A stretch of DNA of 32,793 bases, from contig CAJUOE010000146.1 in NCBI GenBank assembly GCA_910587895.1, positions 1 through 32,793 of the forward strand, in the 5' to 3' direction. Made by a program: the position numbers and the translations under genes. The DNA is from an uncultured Lachnospiraceae bacterium (GTDB lineage: Bacteria > Bacillota > Clostridia > Lachnospirales > Lachnospiraceae). Each line of letters begins with the position of its first letter. Positions within the stretch are counted from its first letter, which is position 1. Positions 1 to 7,910 of the stretch are shown piece by piece. A model generated the notes under the pieces. The model saw only the letters and a program-made list of their open reading frames with translations, had not been told where the DNA came from and ran no database searches.

Positions 1-783
1 CACCCCTGATTCTGGTCATAGCGCGTATCATGAGCGTGGGATAAGATTCCAAAGAGGATTCATCAAGCCTGCGGGTGGCGAAGCCTGCCCAAAAATCAGC
101 GGGCTTAAATGTATGACAGGTGATGAAAAAAGGAATTTTACACCACGGATGGCGAAGCTCCTTTTTATACAATGCCATAAACGGCGATGAAGATTTTAAT
201 GCTCCCATTTTATAATCTTTTTTTGCATAATGTGAGAATACCGCTGTATTCAACGTTTTATAATAATGGGAAACAATCGCTACGAAGGCAATGCCTGATA
301 GCAGGGAAACAGCGGCAAAGATGACAAAACCCACCCAATCATTATGCAATAAGGCATTTGTAAAAAGAATAGCAGGCGGATAAAATTTGTTTACCGTTTC
401 TGCTATTGCCACGCCTAAATTGGTTATCTGCGCCTCATCCATTGATTGCGTTTTTGTAGAAGCGAGTACAATCATCAATACGGCAGCCGTACTCAAAACC
501 AACGAATAAATATTTTTATGTTTGGAGCGTGATGAAACTGCAACAATTAAAACACCTAATGATAATGAAATTATCATAGGAATAATCGGCATCAGAAATA
601 ATGCCCCCACTAAGAAAAGGTAGCTGCAAATCGGCGGGTGTTCATACAAGATATAAATAATGCTTGACGGCAACATGGATATAAAGCCAATTATCAGATT
701 GACGAGATACAGCAGCGTTACACGGCTTGTTACAATAGAGCATATAGATTTTTCAGTTTCTATATGCCCTAACGCTGTTACCA
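1..783 (-). pseudogene. Internal fragment of an ABC-2 type permease, truncated at both ends
   Basis: The frame is open from the ATG at 783 to the window edge. It encodes hydrophobic helices (for example LLYLVNLIIGFISMLPSSII and GVLIVAVSSRSKHKN) and then KSSSPFMALYKKELR. That series resembles the middle of large multi-helix ABC-2 permeases of Firmicutes, where the last motif normally leads into a further membrane domain. Here the text changes abruptly after KKELR (near base 158) into a non-membrane sequence (CHTFKPADFWAGFATRR and on). The N-terminus begins mid-domain, with no convincing ribosome site before the ATG and no room for the usual N-terminal half, because the Rpn gene ends 26 bases upstream. 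I read it as a decayed fragment; the missing remainder beyond base 1 cannot be judged. Confidence 0.5.
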
Positions 784-809
784 TATTTGATTTTGATTGA
801 TATGATTGA

Positions 810-1673
810 TTACGCTAACTGCATAACCTCGGCTTCAATTTCTTTTAATTCGTCAAATGACAGAGAAGATACACAATCCGCAATTTCTTCAAGTGTCATT
901 TTCCCCTTTCTTATCATTTGTTCGGCCGCTTTTCTTTCCGTTTCTTTTTCAATGTCTTTCGTATAAGTCCTCATAATCTGTTCATCATCAAATAAACTCA
1001 TCATAATCGTTACTACCTCCACTTCCTTGCTACTTAGATACTGTTTTAAAATGTTTCTGTCCTTGCAAATACGGATTGTTTCTGTAACCGCCTGTTTCGT
1101 CATTCCATGTTCTTTTATCTGCCCGTTAAAAACTTTGCAAAAAACAATGTACTCATTGATTATATTATCCTTGTCGCTCTCATATATGACTTTGGCTTTT
1201 ATCTCAATATCAATATCTGCACCGTCAAAAAACTCTTGCGATAAAGATATTGTGTCGGGTTTTCTGCCTTTGTTGCCAGTGTATATCACATACAATTCGG
1301 GCTTTGGCATTTTTACTTTCTTGCTCTTATACAGGCTCTGACTGGTTCGCTCAAAGTATTCATGGTAACTCTGTGCTAAATACAGAAGTATTCTGATTAA
1401 AATATTTACCGTCCAACTCGATTGCGCTTCTAACAGCAAAAGCAATCTGTTGTTACCTACCATTATGCCTAAATCATTATAGAGATTATCTGTCAAAACA
1501 TTGTCTATCGTTACAATATCTAACGTATCCTCTGTTGCGCTCGTATCCTCTGGGTGTAATGTTTTATATAGTTTCAACAAATTCTTTTTATCTTGAAAAA
1601 GGTCTAAAAACACACTGTTCTTTGCGGTACGCTTTGCCTTAACTTTCTGCGTCTGTTTTGTATCGTCCGACAC
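810..1673 (-). CDS. Rpn family recombination-promoting nuclease / putative transposase
   Basis: This is a 287-residue protein of the Rpn (PD-(D/E)XK) group, DNA endonucleases that promote RecA-independent recombination and are often annotated as transposases. Visible hallmarks are the N-terminal NSVFLDLFQDKKNLLKLYKTLHP segment, the core IMVGNNRLLLLLEAQSSWT, where E-x-Q is the expected catalytic pair, and the ELYVIYTGN strand. The charged C-terminus (KGKMTLEEIADCVSSL) looks like the small helical tail of these proteins. A GTG start at 1673 is preferred because GAGGTGG lies five bases upstream; an ATG at 1706 is in frame but has no ribosome site. It lies between mobile-element debris. It is not closely similar to the Rpn gene at 15616-16404. 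Confidence 0.8.
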   Translation of the reverse strand: MSDDTKQTQKVKAKRTAKNSVFLDLFQDKKNLLKLYKTLHPEDTSATEDTLDIVTIDNVLTDNLYNDLGIMVGNNRLLLLLEAQSSWTVNILIRILLYLAQSYHEYFERTSQSLYKSKKVKMPKPELYVIYTGNKGRKPDTISLSQEFFDGADIDIEIKAKVIYESDKDNIINEYIVFCKVFNGQIKEHGMTKQAVTETIRICKDRNILKQYLSSKEVEVVTIMMSLFDDEQIMRTYTKDIEKETERKAAEQMIRKGKMTLEEIADCVSSLSFDELKEIEAEVMQLA

Positions 1674-1780
1674 CTTACCACCTCGATTTCTTATAGCCTG
1701 TGGCACAAGATACTATACAGCCTACTCCTGCCACACTTCAATTATACAAAAAAACGCTTATCCTTACAATAAAATTCACA

Positions 1781-2374
1781 TTAAATTTCTTCCTCCCTTT
1801 GCTTAGTTTTGCTTTGCTGTTTACTGTGCTGTTGGCTTTCGTTCTGAAGCTCCCTCTCAAGGTTCTTTCTGTTATAGCTGATAACTTCCGCATACGCTAA
1901 TTCTGTGGCGGTCTTGCTCTGCTCCCTGTCCTCTGTGAATTTCGCAAGGCTCTCAAAGCTGTCTATCTTCCTTGCCGTGATAAATTTCTCCGCATTGTCG
2001 GCTGACTGTAAAGCTGTCCTGTCGGATATTTTTCTTACATGCTTTCCGCTGACAACCGGCAAGTCAAGCCTGCGCTTGTCATGGATTGCCCAATCCGCAC
2101 ACATTCCTTTATCAACAAAATTCCGCTGAACATAATCCCTTACGACTTCCTCCGCAAGTTCATAACTCCATTCGTTAGGAAGTGACACTTTTAACATTCT
2201 TGCAAGCTGTGATTTCTGCCCTTCCTCTGACAATTCAACAGCGTTCCATAAGGCGGGTCTGCATTTCTTCTCGTTCTGTTTTTTCTTTTCATTGGCTACA
2301 CGCTGTTTCGCTTGTTTCAATGCCTGCAATGCTTTTTCTAAATTTCTGTTTGCGTCATTCTTACTCTCAATCAT
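1781..2374 (-). pseudogene. Chimeric MobA/MobL relaxase relic
   Basis: The 197-residue frame has a plausible ribosome site (GAGGT, six bases before ATG). Residues 1-35 are a lysine- and glutamine-rich coiled coil like those of small mobilization accessory proteins. Residues around 40-100 (LWNAVELSEEG, SLPNEWSYELAEE, RNFVDKGMCADWAIHDK) match the middle of MobA/MobL relaxases, which nick plasmid or ICE DNA at oriT. After HDK, where the family continues into the histidine-rich metal-binding motif (H-x-H region), the text jumps to a polar tail (RRLDLPVVSGKH, FITARKIDSFESLAKF, a run of Q and K). The catalytic tyrosine region and the histidine triad are both missing, so it cannot be a working relaxase. 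It is a scar of an integrative or mobilizable element. Confidence 0.6.
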
Positions 2375-2419
2375 TTTGATACCTCATTCTTTTTGTGCTG
2401 TGTTGGTGGTTGCTGAAAA

Positions 2420-2460
2420 TAAAAAAGGTAGCGGATTGTCTGTTAAGATAATCGCTACCT
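2420..2460 (-). terminator. Intrinsic terminator after the small ORF at 2532-2879
   Basis: An imperfect inverted repeat, GGTAGCG at 2427 against CGCTACC ending at 2459, is followed on the minus strand by a T-rich run (complement of 2420-2426). It closes the transcript of the gene at 2532-2879. Confidence 0.65.
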
Positions 2461-2531
2461 AAAGGTAAACAATATTCAATTTTTATATCATTTTCTATTT
2501 TGAATTTCCCCGACAAACTAGAAGTTGCAAG

Positions 2532-2879
2532 TTAGATGACATTTTCACCAAGAATTATTTTAGGCATTGTGGTTAAGCACCGATTCCAACGTTTATAAAA
2601 TTTCTCCACACCAAGTTTGGATACTCTTGCATGAGCTTCTTCGTTTTCCAGTACCCAATACAAAACATATGTTACCTTTCCTACATTTCTTGTAAGACGG
2701 ATAGGTAACTCTCCTTCTTTAACCGCATTAAAATCTTTTTGCCTATGAGTTCGTTTTATGTAATGTACATCAATAACACCATCTTGCTCCAAATAAAATT
2801 CAGCTACTTCTTTCATTAACTCTTCAATTTCATCGAGCTTAGTTAATTTTGCTTCATATATACATATTTCATTAAACAT
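2532..2879 (-). CDS. Small protein, possibly a dimeric alpha-beta barrel (monooxygenase-like)
   Basis: This is a 115-residue protein that I cannot assign with certainty. The start at 2879 is chosen because GGGGAGGG lies just upstream; a longer frame to 2978 has no ribosome site. The order is beta strand (EICIYEAKLT), helix (KLDEIEELMKEVAEFYLEQ), strand (GVIDVHYIKRTHR), then TYVLYWVLENEEAHARVSKLGVEKFYKRW. This resembles the ferredoxin-like fold of antibiotic-biosynthesis-monooxygenase and EthD-type dimeric barrels, where such a W/F-rich second helix is common. No catalytic residue is evident. It is a single-gene transcript with its own terminator at 2420-2460, and its upstream region overlaps the promoter of the divergent small RNA at 2960. 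Confidence 0.55.
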   Translation of the reverse strand: MFNEICIYEAKLTKLDEIEELMKEVAEFYLEQDGVIDVHYIKRTHRQKDFNAVKEGELPIRLTRNVGKVTYVLYWVLENEEAHARVSKLGVEKFYKRWNRCLTTMPKIILGENVI

Positions 2880-2959
2880 AACGCCCTCCCCTCGAAAAAG
2901 AATTTGTCCTGTCCTTTCTTTTCGCCCAAAAGAATAAATTTTAGATTGCCAAAAGCATA

Positions 2960-2988
2960 TTGAAAAATGTTTTTGCATATGCTATAAT
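2960..2988 (+). promoter_or_regulatory. Sigma-A promoter of the putative antitoxin RNA
   Basis: TTGAAA (2960-2965), a 17-base spacer and a perfect TATAAT (2983-2988). It predicts transcription starting near 2995. Confidence 0.75.
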
Positions 2989-2999
2989 GCCAACAGGCA

Positions 3000-3025
3000 A
3001 AAAGATATGACAGTTCCATGTGAAC
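3000..3025 (+). repeat. Direct repeat copy 1 of the toxin-antitoxin locus
   Basis: AAAAGATATGACA followed by CCATG and AAC. It matches 3184-3210 with a few substitutions and one single-base length difference. Confidence 0.7.
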
Positions 3026-3032
3026 GTAGAAT

Positions 3033-3082
3033 GAATCCCCAAACCGTAGTAGCGTACAGTCTGGGGATTCTTCTTTTCTTTT
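3033..3082 (+). terminator. Terminator of the antitoxin RNA, probably shared with the toxin mRNA
   Basis: GAATCCCCA (3033-3041) pairs with TGGGGATTC (3062-3070), followed by a T-rich tract to 3082 on the plus strand. The toxin transcript would run through the same hairpin from the opposite side. Confidence 0.8.
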
Positions 3083-3105
3083 ATAGTGGCAAAGCACCCA
3101 CTAGG

Positions 3106-3204
3106 CTATTTGTCGTCCTTTCGGTCACTGTCAAGCCATTTGATGATGTAGTGGCAAGCTACACCAGCCGCAACAGCGACTATAAAAGATATGACAAACT
3201 CCAT
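3106..3204 (-). CDS. Putative type I toxin, small membrane peptide (Fst/holin-like)
   Basis: This is a 32-residue peptide. It starts at the ATG at 3204, behind a strong GGAGGAGGTG at 3211-3220 on the minus strand. It begins MEFVISFIVAVAAGVACHY, a single membrane-spanning helix, and ends in the charged tail IIKWLDSDRKDDK. One helix plus a charged tail is the pattern of Fst/Ldr-type toxins and of small holin-like peptides common in Firmicutes, which damage the membrane when overproduced. An extended -10 promoter lies upstream. The antisense RNA at 2995-3082 and the paired direct repeats support a toxin role. Toxicity itself is inferred. Confidence 0.65.
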   Translation of the reverse strand: MEFVISFIVAVAAGVACHYIIKWLDSDRKDDK

Positions 3205-3210
3205 GCAAAC
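3184..3210 (+). repeat. Direct repeat copy 2, spanning the toxin start codon
   Basis: AAAAGATATGACA..CTCCATG..AAAC, partner of 3000-3025. Its complement contains the ATG and first codons of the toxin. Confidence 0.7.
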
Positions 3211-3250
3211 ACCTCCTCCCGTTGCCGGGTGTAGGTTGGACAACACAAAA

Positions 3251-3259
3251 ATTATAACA
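3251..3259 (-). promoter_or_regulatory. Extended -10 promoter of the toxin gene
   Basis: On the minus strand the sequence is TGTTATAAT, a TGn-extended perfect -10 box. The -35 region is weak. The predicted transcript starts near 3245, about 40 bases before the toxin ATG. Confidence 0.6.
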
Positions 3260-3308
3260 TATCAATTAATATTCTTCTATTTTTTCTTATAAGACATTAT
3301 GTCTGGAT

Positions 3309-3350
3309 AAAAAGAAATAAGGAGAAACATCATTACGACATTTCTCCTTT
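3309..3350 (-). terminator. Terminator of the ATP synthase operon
   Basis: AAGGAGAAA pairs with TTTCTCCTT over a 13-base loop, followed on the minus strand by ATTTCTTTTT. It lies about 50 bases after the atpC stop. Confidence 0.8.
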
Positions 3351-3396
3351 ATCCATGTTATAAAAGCTATACCGCAAACCGCGGTTTTATCATCCG

Positions 3397-3804
3397 TTAC
3401 TGCTTGATTCCAATACGGACAAGCGCACGCTGCAATGCAATCTCTGCACGCGCCACATCAATATCCGCTGCATGATTGTGCAGACGTTCTTCCGCACGTT
3501 TTTTCGCCGCCTCTGCACGCGCCAGATCAATCTCATCCGGCCACTCTGCAATTTCCGCAAGGAATGTCACCTTCTCACCGAGAATCTGCACGAAACCCGC
3601 ATGGATAGCAGCTTCTTTTTGTCCACCAGATTCTGTAATCGTCACAATCCCCGGGGCTAATACCGTAGTCAGAGGGATATGGTGCTTATAGACGCCCAGC
3701 TCCCCATCCACGGAATTGAACTCCACCATGGAAGCCTCGCCCTCATAGAAAATGCGATCCGGGGTAATGATCTGCAACTGAAAATACTTGTTTTCCTCTG
3801 CCAT
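3397..3804 (-). CDS. atpC: F-type ATP synthase epsilon subunit
   Basis: This 135-residue central-stalk subunit couples the rotor ring to the catalytic head and can inhibit ATP hydrolysis. The N-terminal ten-strand sandwich is clear (FQLQIITPDRIFYEGEASMV, VDGELGVYKHHIPLTTVLAPG). The C-terminal pair of helices is rich in A, R and E (DLARAEAAKKRAEERL, ARAEIALQRALVRI). The length is normal. AGGAGGGTGGATAT precedes the ATG. It is the last gene of the atp operon, 100 bases after atpD across a hairpin-rich spacer, and is followed by the operon terminator. Confidence 0.97.
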   Translation of the reverse strand: MAEENKYFQLQIITPDRIFYEGEASMVEFNSVDGELGVYKHHIPLTTVLAPGIVTITESGGQKEAAIHAGFVQILGEKVTFLAEIAEWPDEIDLARAEAAKKRAEERLHNHAADIDVARAEIALQRALVRIGIKQ

Positions 3805-3904
3805 ATATCCACCCTCCTATTTCAATGTATCGGCACGCGACGCAACGCGTCACCTGCCATATCGTCGGAAGGCATTCCAGAAATGCTTTGCATTTGCCTT
3901 CCTC
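3805..3904 (-). repeat. Palindromic spacer between atpD and atpC
   Basis: On the minus strand, GGAAGGC and GCCTTCC enclose an inner AAATGC-aaa-GCATTT hairpin. A second small hairpin GACGC-gtt-GCGTC follows just before the atpC ribosome site. No ORF is present. Confidence 0.7.
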
Positions 3905-5299
3905 CTATTTCATGCGGGCGCGAACATCATCAATGGAACCTGCATTCAGGAAGTAGCTCTCAGGCACATCGTCATGCTTGCCTTCCAGAATTTCCCTGAA
4001 ACCGCGAATGGTCTCCGCAATTGGCACATATTTGCCATCCATTCCGGTAAACTGGGTTGCCACAAAGAACGGCTGGGAAAGGAACCTCTGCACTTTTCTT
4101 GCGCGGTTTACAACCAGCTTGTCATCCTCTGACAACTCATCCATACCAAGGATTGCAATAATATCCTGTAACTCTTTGTATCTCTGTAAAATCTCCTGTA
4201 CACCACGCGCTACCTCAAAATGCTCCTGTCCAACGACACGCGGATCAAGGATACGGGAAGTAGAATCCAATGGGTCTACCGCCGGATAAATACCAAGCTC
4301 CGTAATGGAACGTGACAACGTCGTCGTCGCATCCAGATGGGCAAACGTAGTTGCCGGAGCCGGGTCGGTCAAGTCATCCGCCGGCACATATACAGCCTGC
4401 ACGGAAGTGATGGAACCGCTCTTGGTGGATGTGATGCGCTCCTGAAGGGCGCCCATCTCCGTCTGAAGCGTAGGCTGGTAACCTACCGCAGACGGCATAC
4501 GTCCAAGCAATGCGGATACCTCGGAACCTGCCTGCGTAAAACGGAAAATATTGTCAATAAACAACAGCACGTCTTTTCCGCCCTTATCACGGAAATACTC
4601 TGCCATCGTCAGTCCTGTCAATCCCACACGCATACGCGCTCCAGGGGGCTCGTTCATCTGTCCGAACACCATGCAGGTCTTGTCGATAACGCCCGATTCC
4701 TTCATCTCATAGTAAAGGTCGTTTCCTTCACGCGTACGCTCGCCAACACCGGTAAACACAGAATATCCGGAATGCTCTGTCGCGATATTGTGGATCAACT
4801 CCTGAATCAATACTGTCTTGCCAACGCCTGCGCCGCCGAAAAGTCCAATCTTTCCACCCTTCTGATAGGGGCAGAGGAGGTCAACGACTTTGATTCCTGT
4901 TTCCAGCATCTCCGTGGAAGTTGCCTGTTCCTCAAATGTCGGGGCTTTTCTGTGAATCGGCATATATTCTACATTTTTAGGCGGCTCCATCTCGTCTATC
5001 GGATCACCTAATACGTTGAACATACGTCCCAATGTCTGCTCGCCCACCGGAACGCTGATGGATGCTCCGGTTGCTATCGCATCCATTCCGCGGACAAGTC
5101 CGTCCGTGGGACCCATGGCAATACATCTTACCGTATCATCACCCAGATGCTGGGAAACTTCCACCACCAGTTTTTTCCCGCCCTCTTTCAGCGGAATGTC
5201 AATGGCTTCGTTAATCTCCGGCAGGTTGCCCTCGGAAAACTTGATATCCAAAACGGCACCGATAATCTGAGTGATCTTACCTATATTCTTTTCTGCCAT
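3905..5299 (-). CDS. atpD: F-type ATP synthase beta subunit
   Basis: This is the 464-residue catalytic subunit of the F1 head. The P-loop GGAGVGKT is at residues 155-162, the catalytic glutamate lies in VGERTREGNDLY, the Walker B is DVLLFIDNIFRFTQAG, and the rotor-contacting GMDELSEDDK is near the C-terminus. The N-terminal beta barrel begins GKITQIIGAVLDIKF. Length and motifs are all normal. AAGGAGTG precedes the ATG. It follows atpG after an unusually long 207-base spacer of strong hairpins, which may set the level of this gene relative to the upstream cistrons. Confidence 0.98.
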   Translation of the reverse strand: MAEKNIGKITQIIGAVLDIKFSEGNLPEINEAIDIPLKEGGKKLVVEVSQHLGDDTVRCIAMGPTDGLVRGMDAIATGASISVPVGEQTLGRMFNVLGDPIDEMEPPKNVEYMPIHRKAPTFEEQATSTEMLETGIKVVDLLCPYQKGGKIGLFGGAGVGKTVLIQELIHNIATEHSGYSVFTGVGERTREGNDLYYEMKESGVIDKTCMVFGQMNEPPGARMRVGLTGLTMAEYFRDKGGKDVLLFIDNIFRFTQAGSEVSALLGRMPSAVGYQPTLQTEMGALQERITSTKSGSITSVQAVYVPADDLTDPAPATTFAHLDATTTLSRSITELGIYPAVDPLDSTSRILDPRVVGQEHFEVARGVQEILQRYKELQDIIAILGMDELSEDDKLVVNRARKVQRFLSQPFFVATQFTGMDGKYVPIAETIRGFREILEGKHDDVPESYFLNAGSIDDVRARMK

Positions 5300-5506
5300 A
5301 ATTTCACTCCTTAATTTATTGTTGTCTCAGGCTGAAACATCTCTCAGCCTGCGATATCCAGGCTTAGTTTATATTACTTCTCAGCCTGCTTGAAATCGGA
5401 AAACCTCGTAGGTTTTCCGCGCGGCTGCCCCGCCGTATTCTTGCGGCATCTTCCTCTGGGGCAGCCTGCGATAAGGTCTCATCTCATAAGAAATGCTACG
5501 CATTTC
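5300..5506 (-). repeat. Three-hairpin palindromic spacer between atpG and atpD
   Basis: Three inverted repeats lie in a row: GGAAAACC-tcgta-GGTTTTCC near 5398-5421, GCTGCCCC..GGGGCAGC near 5424-5465, and TCTCATA.GAAATG..CATTTC.TATGAGA near 5483-5516. The last overlaps the atpG stop codon. None has a T-run, so they look like RNA-processing or stability elements or dispersed palindromic repeats rather than terminators. No ORF is seen. Confidence 0.75.
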
Positions 5507-6364
5507 CTATGAGATCGCCTCTGCGCCAGCAATAATCTCAGTCAGCTCCTGTGTAATTGAGCCCTGGCGCGCCCTGTTATATTTCAATGTCAAATCACTG
5601 ATCATTTCATCTGCATTGCTTGTCGCGGAGTCCATCGCCTGCATTCTGGCGCCATTCTCACTGGCTACCGCTTCCACCAACGCCCCGTAAAAGAGGCTGG
5701 TGAGATATTTGGGAATAATCAGATCCAATGCATCTTCTTCGTTTGGCTCATAATTCATCAGCACGTTATTATCCGCTTCCTGCATCTTGGCCTCGTCAAA
5801 CTCGACAGGCAGAAGTTTCATCAGCGTTGGCTGATGGCTTACCGTATTCTTAAAATGCGTGTATGCCAGATAGATTTCTCCAACCTCACCCTTGCTGAAT
5901 GCTTCCAAAACGTCCCTGCAGATTGCCGCGGCATCTCCGTAAGTCGGCCCTTCAATCACATCAGAATAATCTGCTTTAATCTCATAGCCCTTCCGCACCA
6001 GAAGTTCCTCTGCCTTGCGTCCAACCATGTAAATCTGTATATCCTCCTTCGCCATGCCGCTTTCCGTGACAAGTTTCACGACATTGGCATTATAACCGCC
6101 TGCAAGTCCGCGGTTAGAGGCAATCGTAATAATTGCTTTTTTGCCTGATTCCCCGCCCTTTAAATAGGGGTGGTTCAGGCTGCCGCTTCTTGCAAGCATG
6201 GAGGTAACGGTCTGGTACATATGGTTGAAATATGGATTGGACTGCTCCGCACGGTTCCTGGCTTTCTGCAATTTTACAGTAGAAACAAGCTTCATGGCCT
6301 TTGTGATTTGCTGCGTACTCTGTATGCTGCTTTTTCTTCTTTTGATGTCCCTCATGGACGCCAT
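5507..6364 (-). CDS. atpG: F-type ATP synthase gamma subunit
   Basis: This 285-residue rotor shaft turns inside the alpha3-beta3 head. The N-terminal helix MASMRDIKRRKSSIQSTQQI, followed by TKAMKLVSTVKLQKA, and the C-terminal helix ARMQAMDSATSNADEMI with LTLKYNRARQGSITQELTEI are diagnostic. The middle has the Rossmann-like GLAGGYNANVVKL segment. The first ATG is preferred, with GGTGAAAC upstream. The gene follows atpA by 40 bases, and its stop codon lies inside a long hairpin. Confidence 0.97.
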   Translation of the reverse strand: MASMRDIKRRKSSIQSTQQITKAMKLVSTVKLQKARNRAEQSNPYFNHMYQTVTSMLARSGSLNHPYLKGGESGKKAIITIASNRGLAGGYNANVVKLVTESGMAKEDIQIYMVGRKAEELLVRKGYEIKADYSDVIEGPTYGDAAAICRDVLEAFSKGEVGEIYLAYTHFKNTVSHQPTLMKLLPVEFDEAKMQEADNNVLMNYEPNEEDALDLIIPKYLTSLFYGALVEAVASENGARMQAMDSATSNADEMISDLTLKYNRARQGSITQELTEIIAGAEAIS

Positions 6365-6404
6365 AATGTTTCACCACCTAACTGATTTCCTGATTCTACT
6401 GTTT

Positions 6405-7910
6405 CTATTTAAACTGAGCCTTGCACTCCTCAATCGCTTTTACAAGTTTCTTCTCCGTCTCCTCTTTGATTTCCTTATCGGTACGAATTGCCTCCGGAAC
6501 CTCCGGATATTTGGTGTCAAGGAAGTCAAACAGCTCCTGCTCAAAACGAAGAATATCGTCTACCGCAATATCCAAAAGGTATTTATTGGTTGCGGCATAG
6601 ATAATGATAACCTGGTACTCTACCGGCATCGGCTTGTACTGCGGCTGTTTGAGCATCTCACGGATTCTTTCACCCTGTGCCAGCTTTTCCTTGGTATCCG
6701 CATCCAGCTCGGAACCAAACTGCGCAAATGCTGCCAGCTCGCGGAACTGTGCCAGCTCTGTACGAATCGGTGCGGCAATCTTCTTCATCGCCTTAATCTG
6801 AGCGGAACCTCCAACTCGCGAAACGGAAAGACCCGCGTTGATTGCCGGACGGAAACCGGCATTAAACATTTCTGTTTCCAGATAAATCTGACCGTCTGTA
6901 ATAGAAATTACATTGGTAGGAATATATGCGGAAACGTCTCCTGCCTGTGTCTCAATAATCGGCAATGCCGTCAACGAACCTCCTCCTAATTTCTCGGATA
7001 ACCTCGCTGCACGCTCCAAAAGCCTGGAATGCAGGTAGAATACGTCTCCGGGATATGCCTCACGTCCTGGCGGACGGCGCAGCAACAGGGAAAGGGTACG
7101 GTATGCGGTTGCGTGCTTACTCAAATCATCATAGATAATCAGCACGTCCTCGCCATTTTCCATCCATTCCTCACCCATTGCACAGCCTGCATATGGTGCA
7201 ATGTACTGTAACGGCGCAAGCTCACTGGCAGTGGATGCCACAACTGTGGTATAATCCATAGCGCCGAACTCTTCCAATGTCTTAACAATCGTTGCAACGG
7301 TAGAAGATTTCTGTCCAATCGCAACATAAATACATTTTACACCCTGTCCTTTCTGGTTGATAATCGTATCAACGGCAATCGCCGTCTTACCAGTCTGGCG
7401 GTCGCCGATAATCAGCTCACGCTGTCCTCTTCCGATCGGCACCATGGAGTCAATCGCCTTGATACCGGTTTGCAGCGGCGTATCTACGGCCTTACGTGAA
7501 ATAACACCGGATGCAACCCTCTCAATCTGTCTGAATTTCGTGGTCTCAATGGGGCCCTTCCCATCAATGGGCTGTCCCAGAGCATTTACCACACGTCCGG
7601 TCAGCGCATCGCCTACCGGAACCTCTACTACCCTTCCCGTCGTCTTAACGGTATCACCTTCGTTGATATTCTTATGGTCTCCTAACAATACGGCACCAAC
7701 GTTATCTTCTTCCAGGTTCAACACCATTCCATAGACTTCACCGGGAAACTCTAACAATTCGCCCTGCATGGCATTTTCCAGACCGTGAATACGTGCAATG
7801 CCGTCTGCCACCTGGATAACTGTACCAACATCGGACACTTCAAGCTGGGCAGCATACCGTTTCACCTGTTCTTTAATGACGGAACTTATTTCCTCTGGTC
7901 TTAAATTCAT
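6405..7910 (-). CDS. atpA: F-type ATP synthase alpha subunit
   Basis: This is the 501-residue non-catalytic nucleotide-binding subunit of F1. The P-loop GDRQTGKT is at residues 169-176, the Walker B is in EDVLIIYDDLSKHA, and the arginine-finger region is SVSRVGGSAQIKAM. It begins MNLRPEEISSVIKEQVKRY, the usual clostridial N-terminus. The start at 7910 is chosen over an in-frame ATG at 7919 because it forms an ATGA overlap with the atpH stop, a typical translational-coupling junction, and matches the family N-terminus. Confidence 0.98.
   Translation of the reverse strand: MNLRPEEISSVIKEQVKRYAAQLEVSDVGTVIQVADGIARIHGLENAMQGELLEFPGEVYGMVLNLEEDNVGAVLLGDHKNINEGDTVKTTGRVVEVPVGDALTGRVVNALGQPIDGKGPIETTKFRQIERVASGVISRKAVDTPLQTGIKAIDSMVPIGRGQRELIIGDRQTGKTAIAVDTIINQKGQGVKCIYVAIGQKSSTVATIVKTLEEFGAMDYTTVVASTASELAPLQYIAPYAGCAMGEEWMENGEDVLIIYDDLSKHATAYRTLSLLLRRPPGREAYPGDVFYLHSRLLERAARLSEKLGGGSLTALPIIETQAGDVSAYIPTNVISITDGQIYLETEMFNAGFRPAINAGLSVSRVGGSAQIKAMKKIAAPIRTELAQFRELAAFAQFGSELDADTKEKLAQGERIREMLKQPQYKPMPVEYQVIIIYAATNKYLLDIAVDDILRFEQELFDFLDTKYPEVPEAIRTDKEIKEETEKKLVKAIEECKAQFK

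Larger units (their letters stand above)
2995..3082 (+). ncRNA. Putative antisense antitoxin RNA of a type I toxin-antitoxin module
   Basis: A short transcript of about 88 bases is predicted between the consensus promoter at 2960-2988 and the intrinsic terminator at 3033-3082. Near its 5' end, 3000-3025 repeats AAAAGATATGACA and then CCATG..AAC, which occurs again on the same strand at 3184-3210. The second copy is the complement of the toxin's start codon and first codons. The RNA could therefore pair with toxin mRNA across its translation start as well as through the shared terminator. This is the geometry of RNA II in Fst-type par modules. It contains no ORF with a ribosome site. Expression is inferred, not shown. 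Confidence 0.6.
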
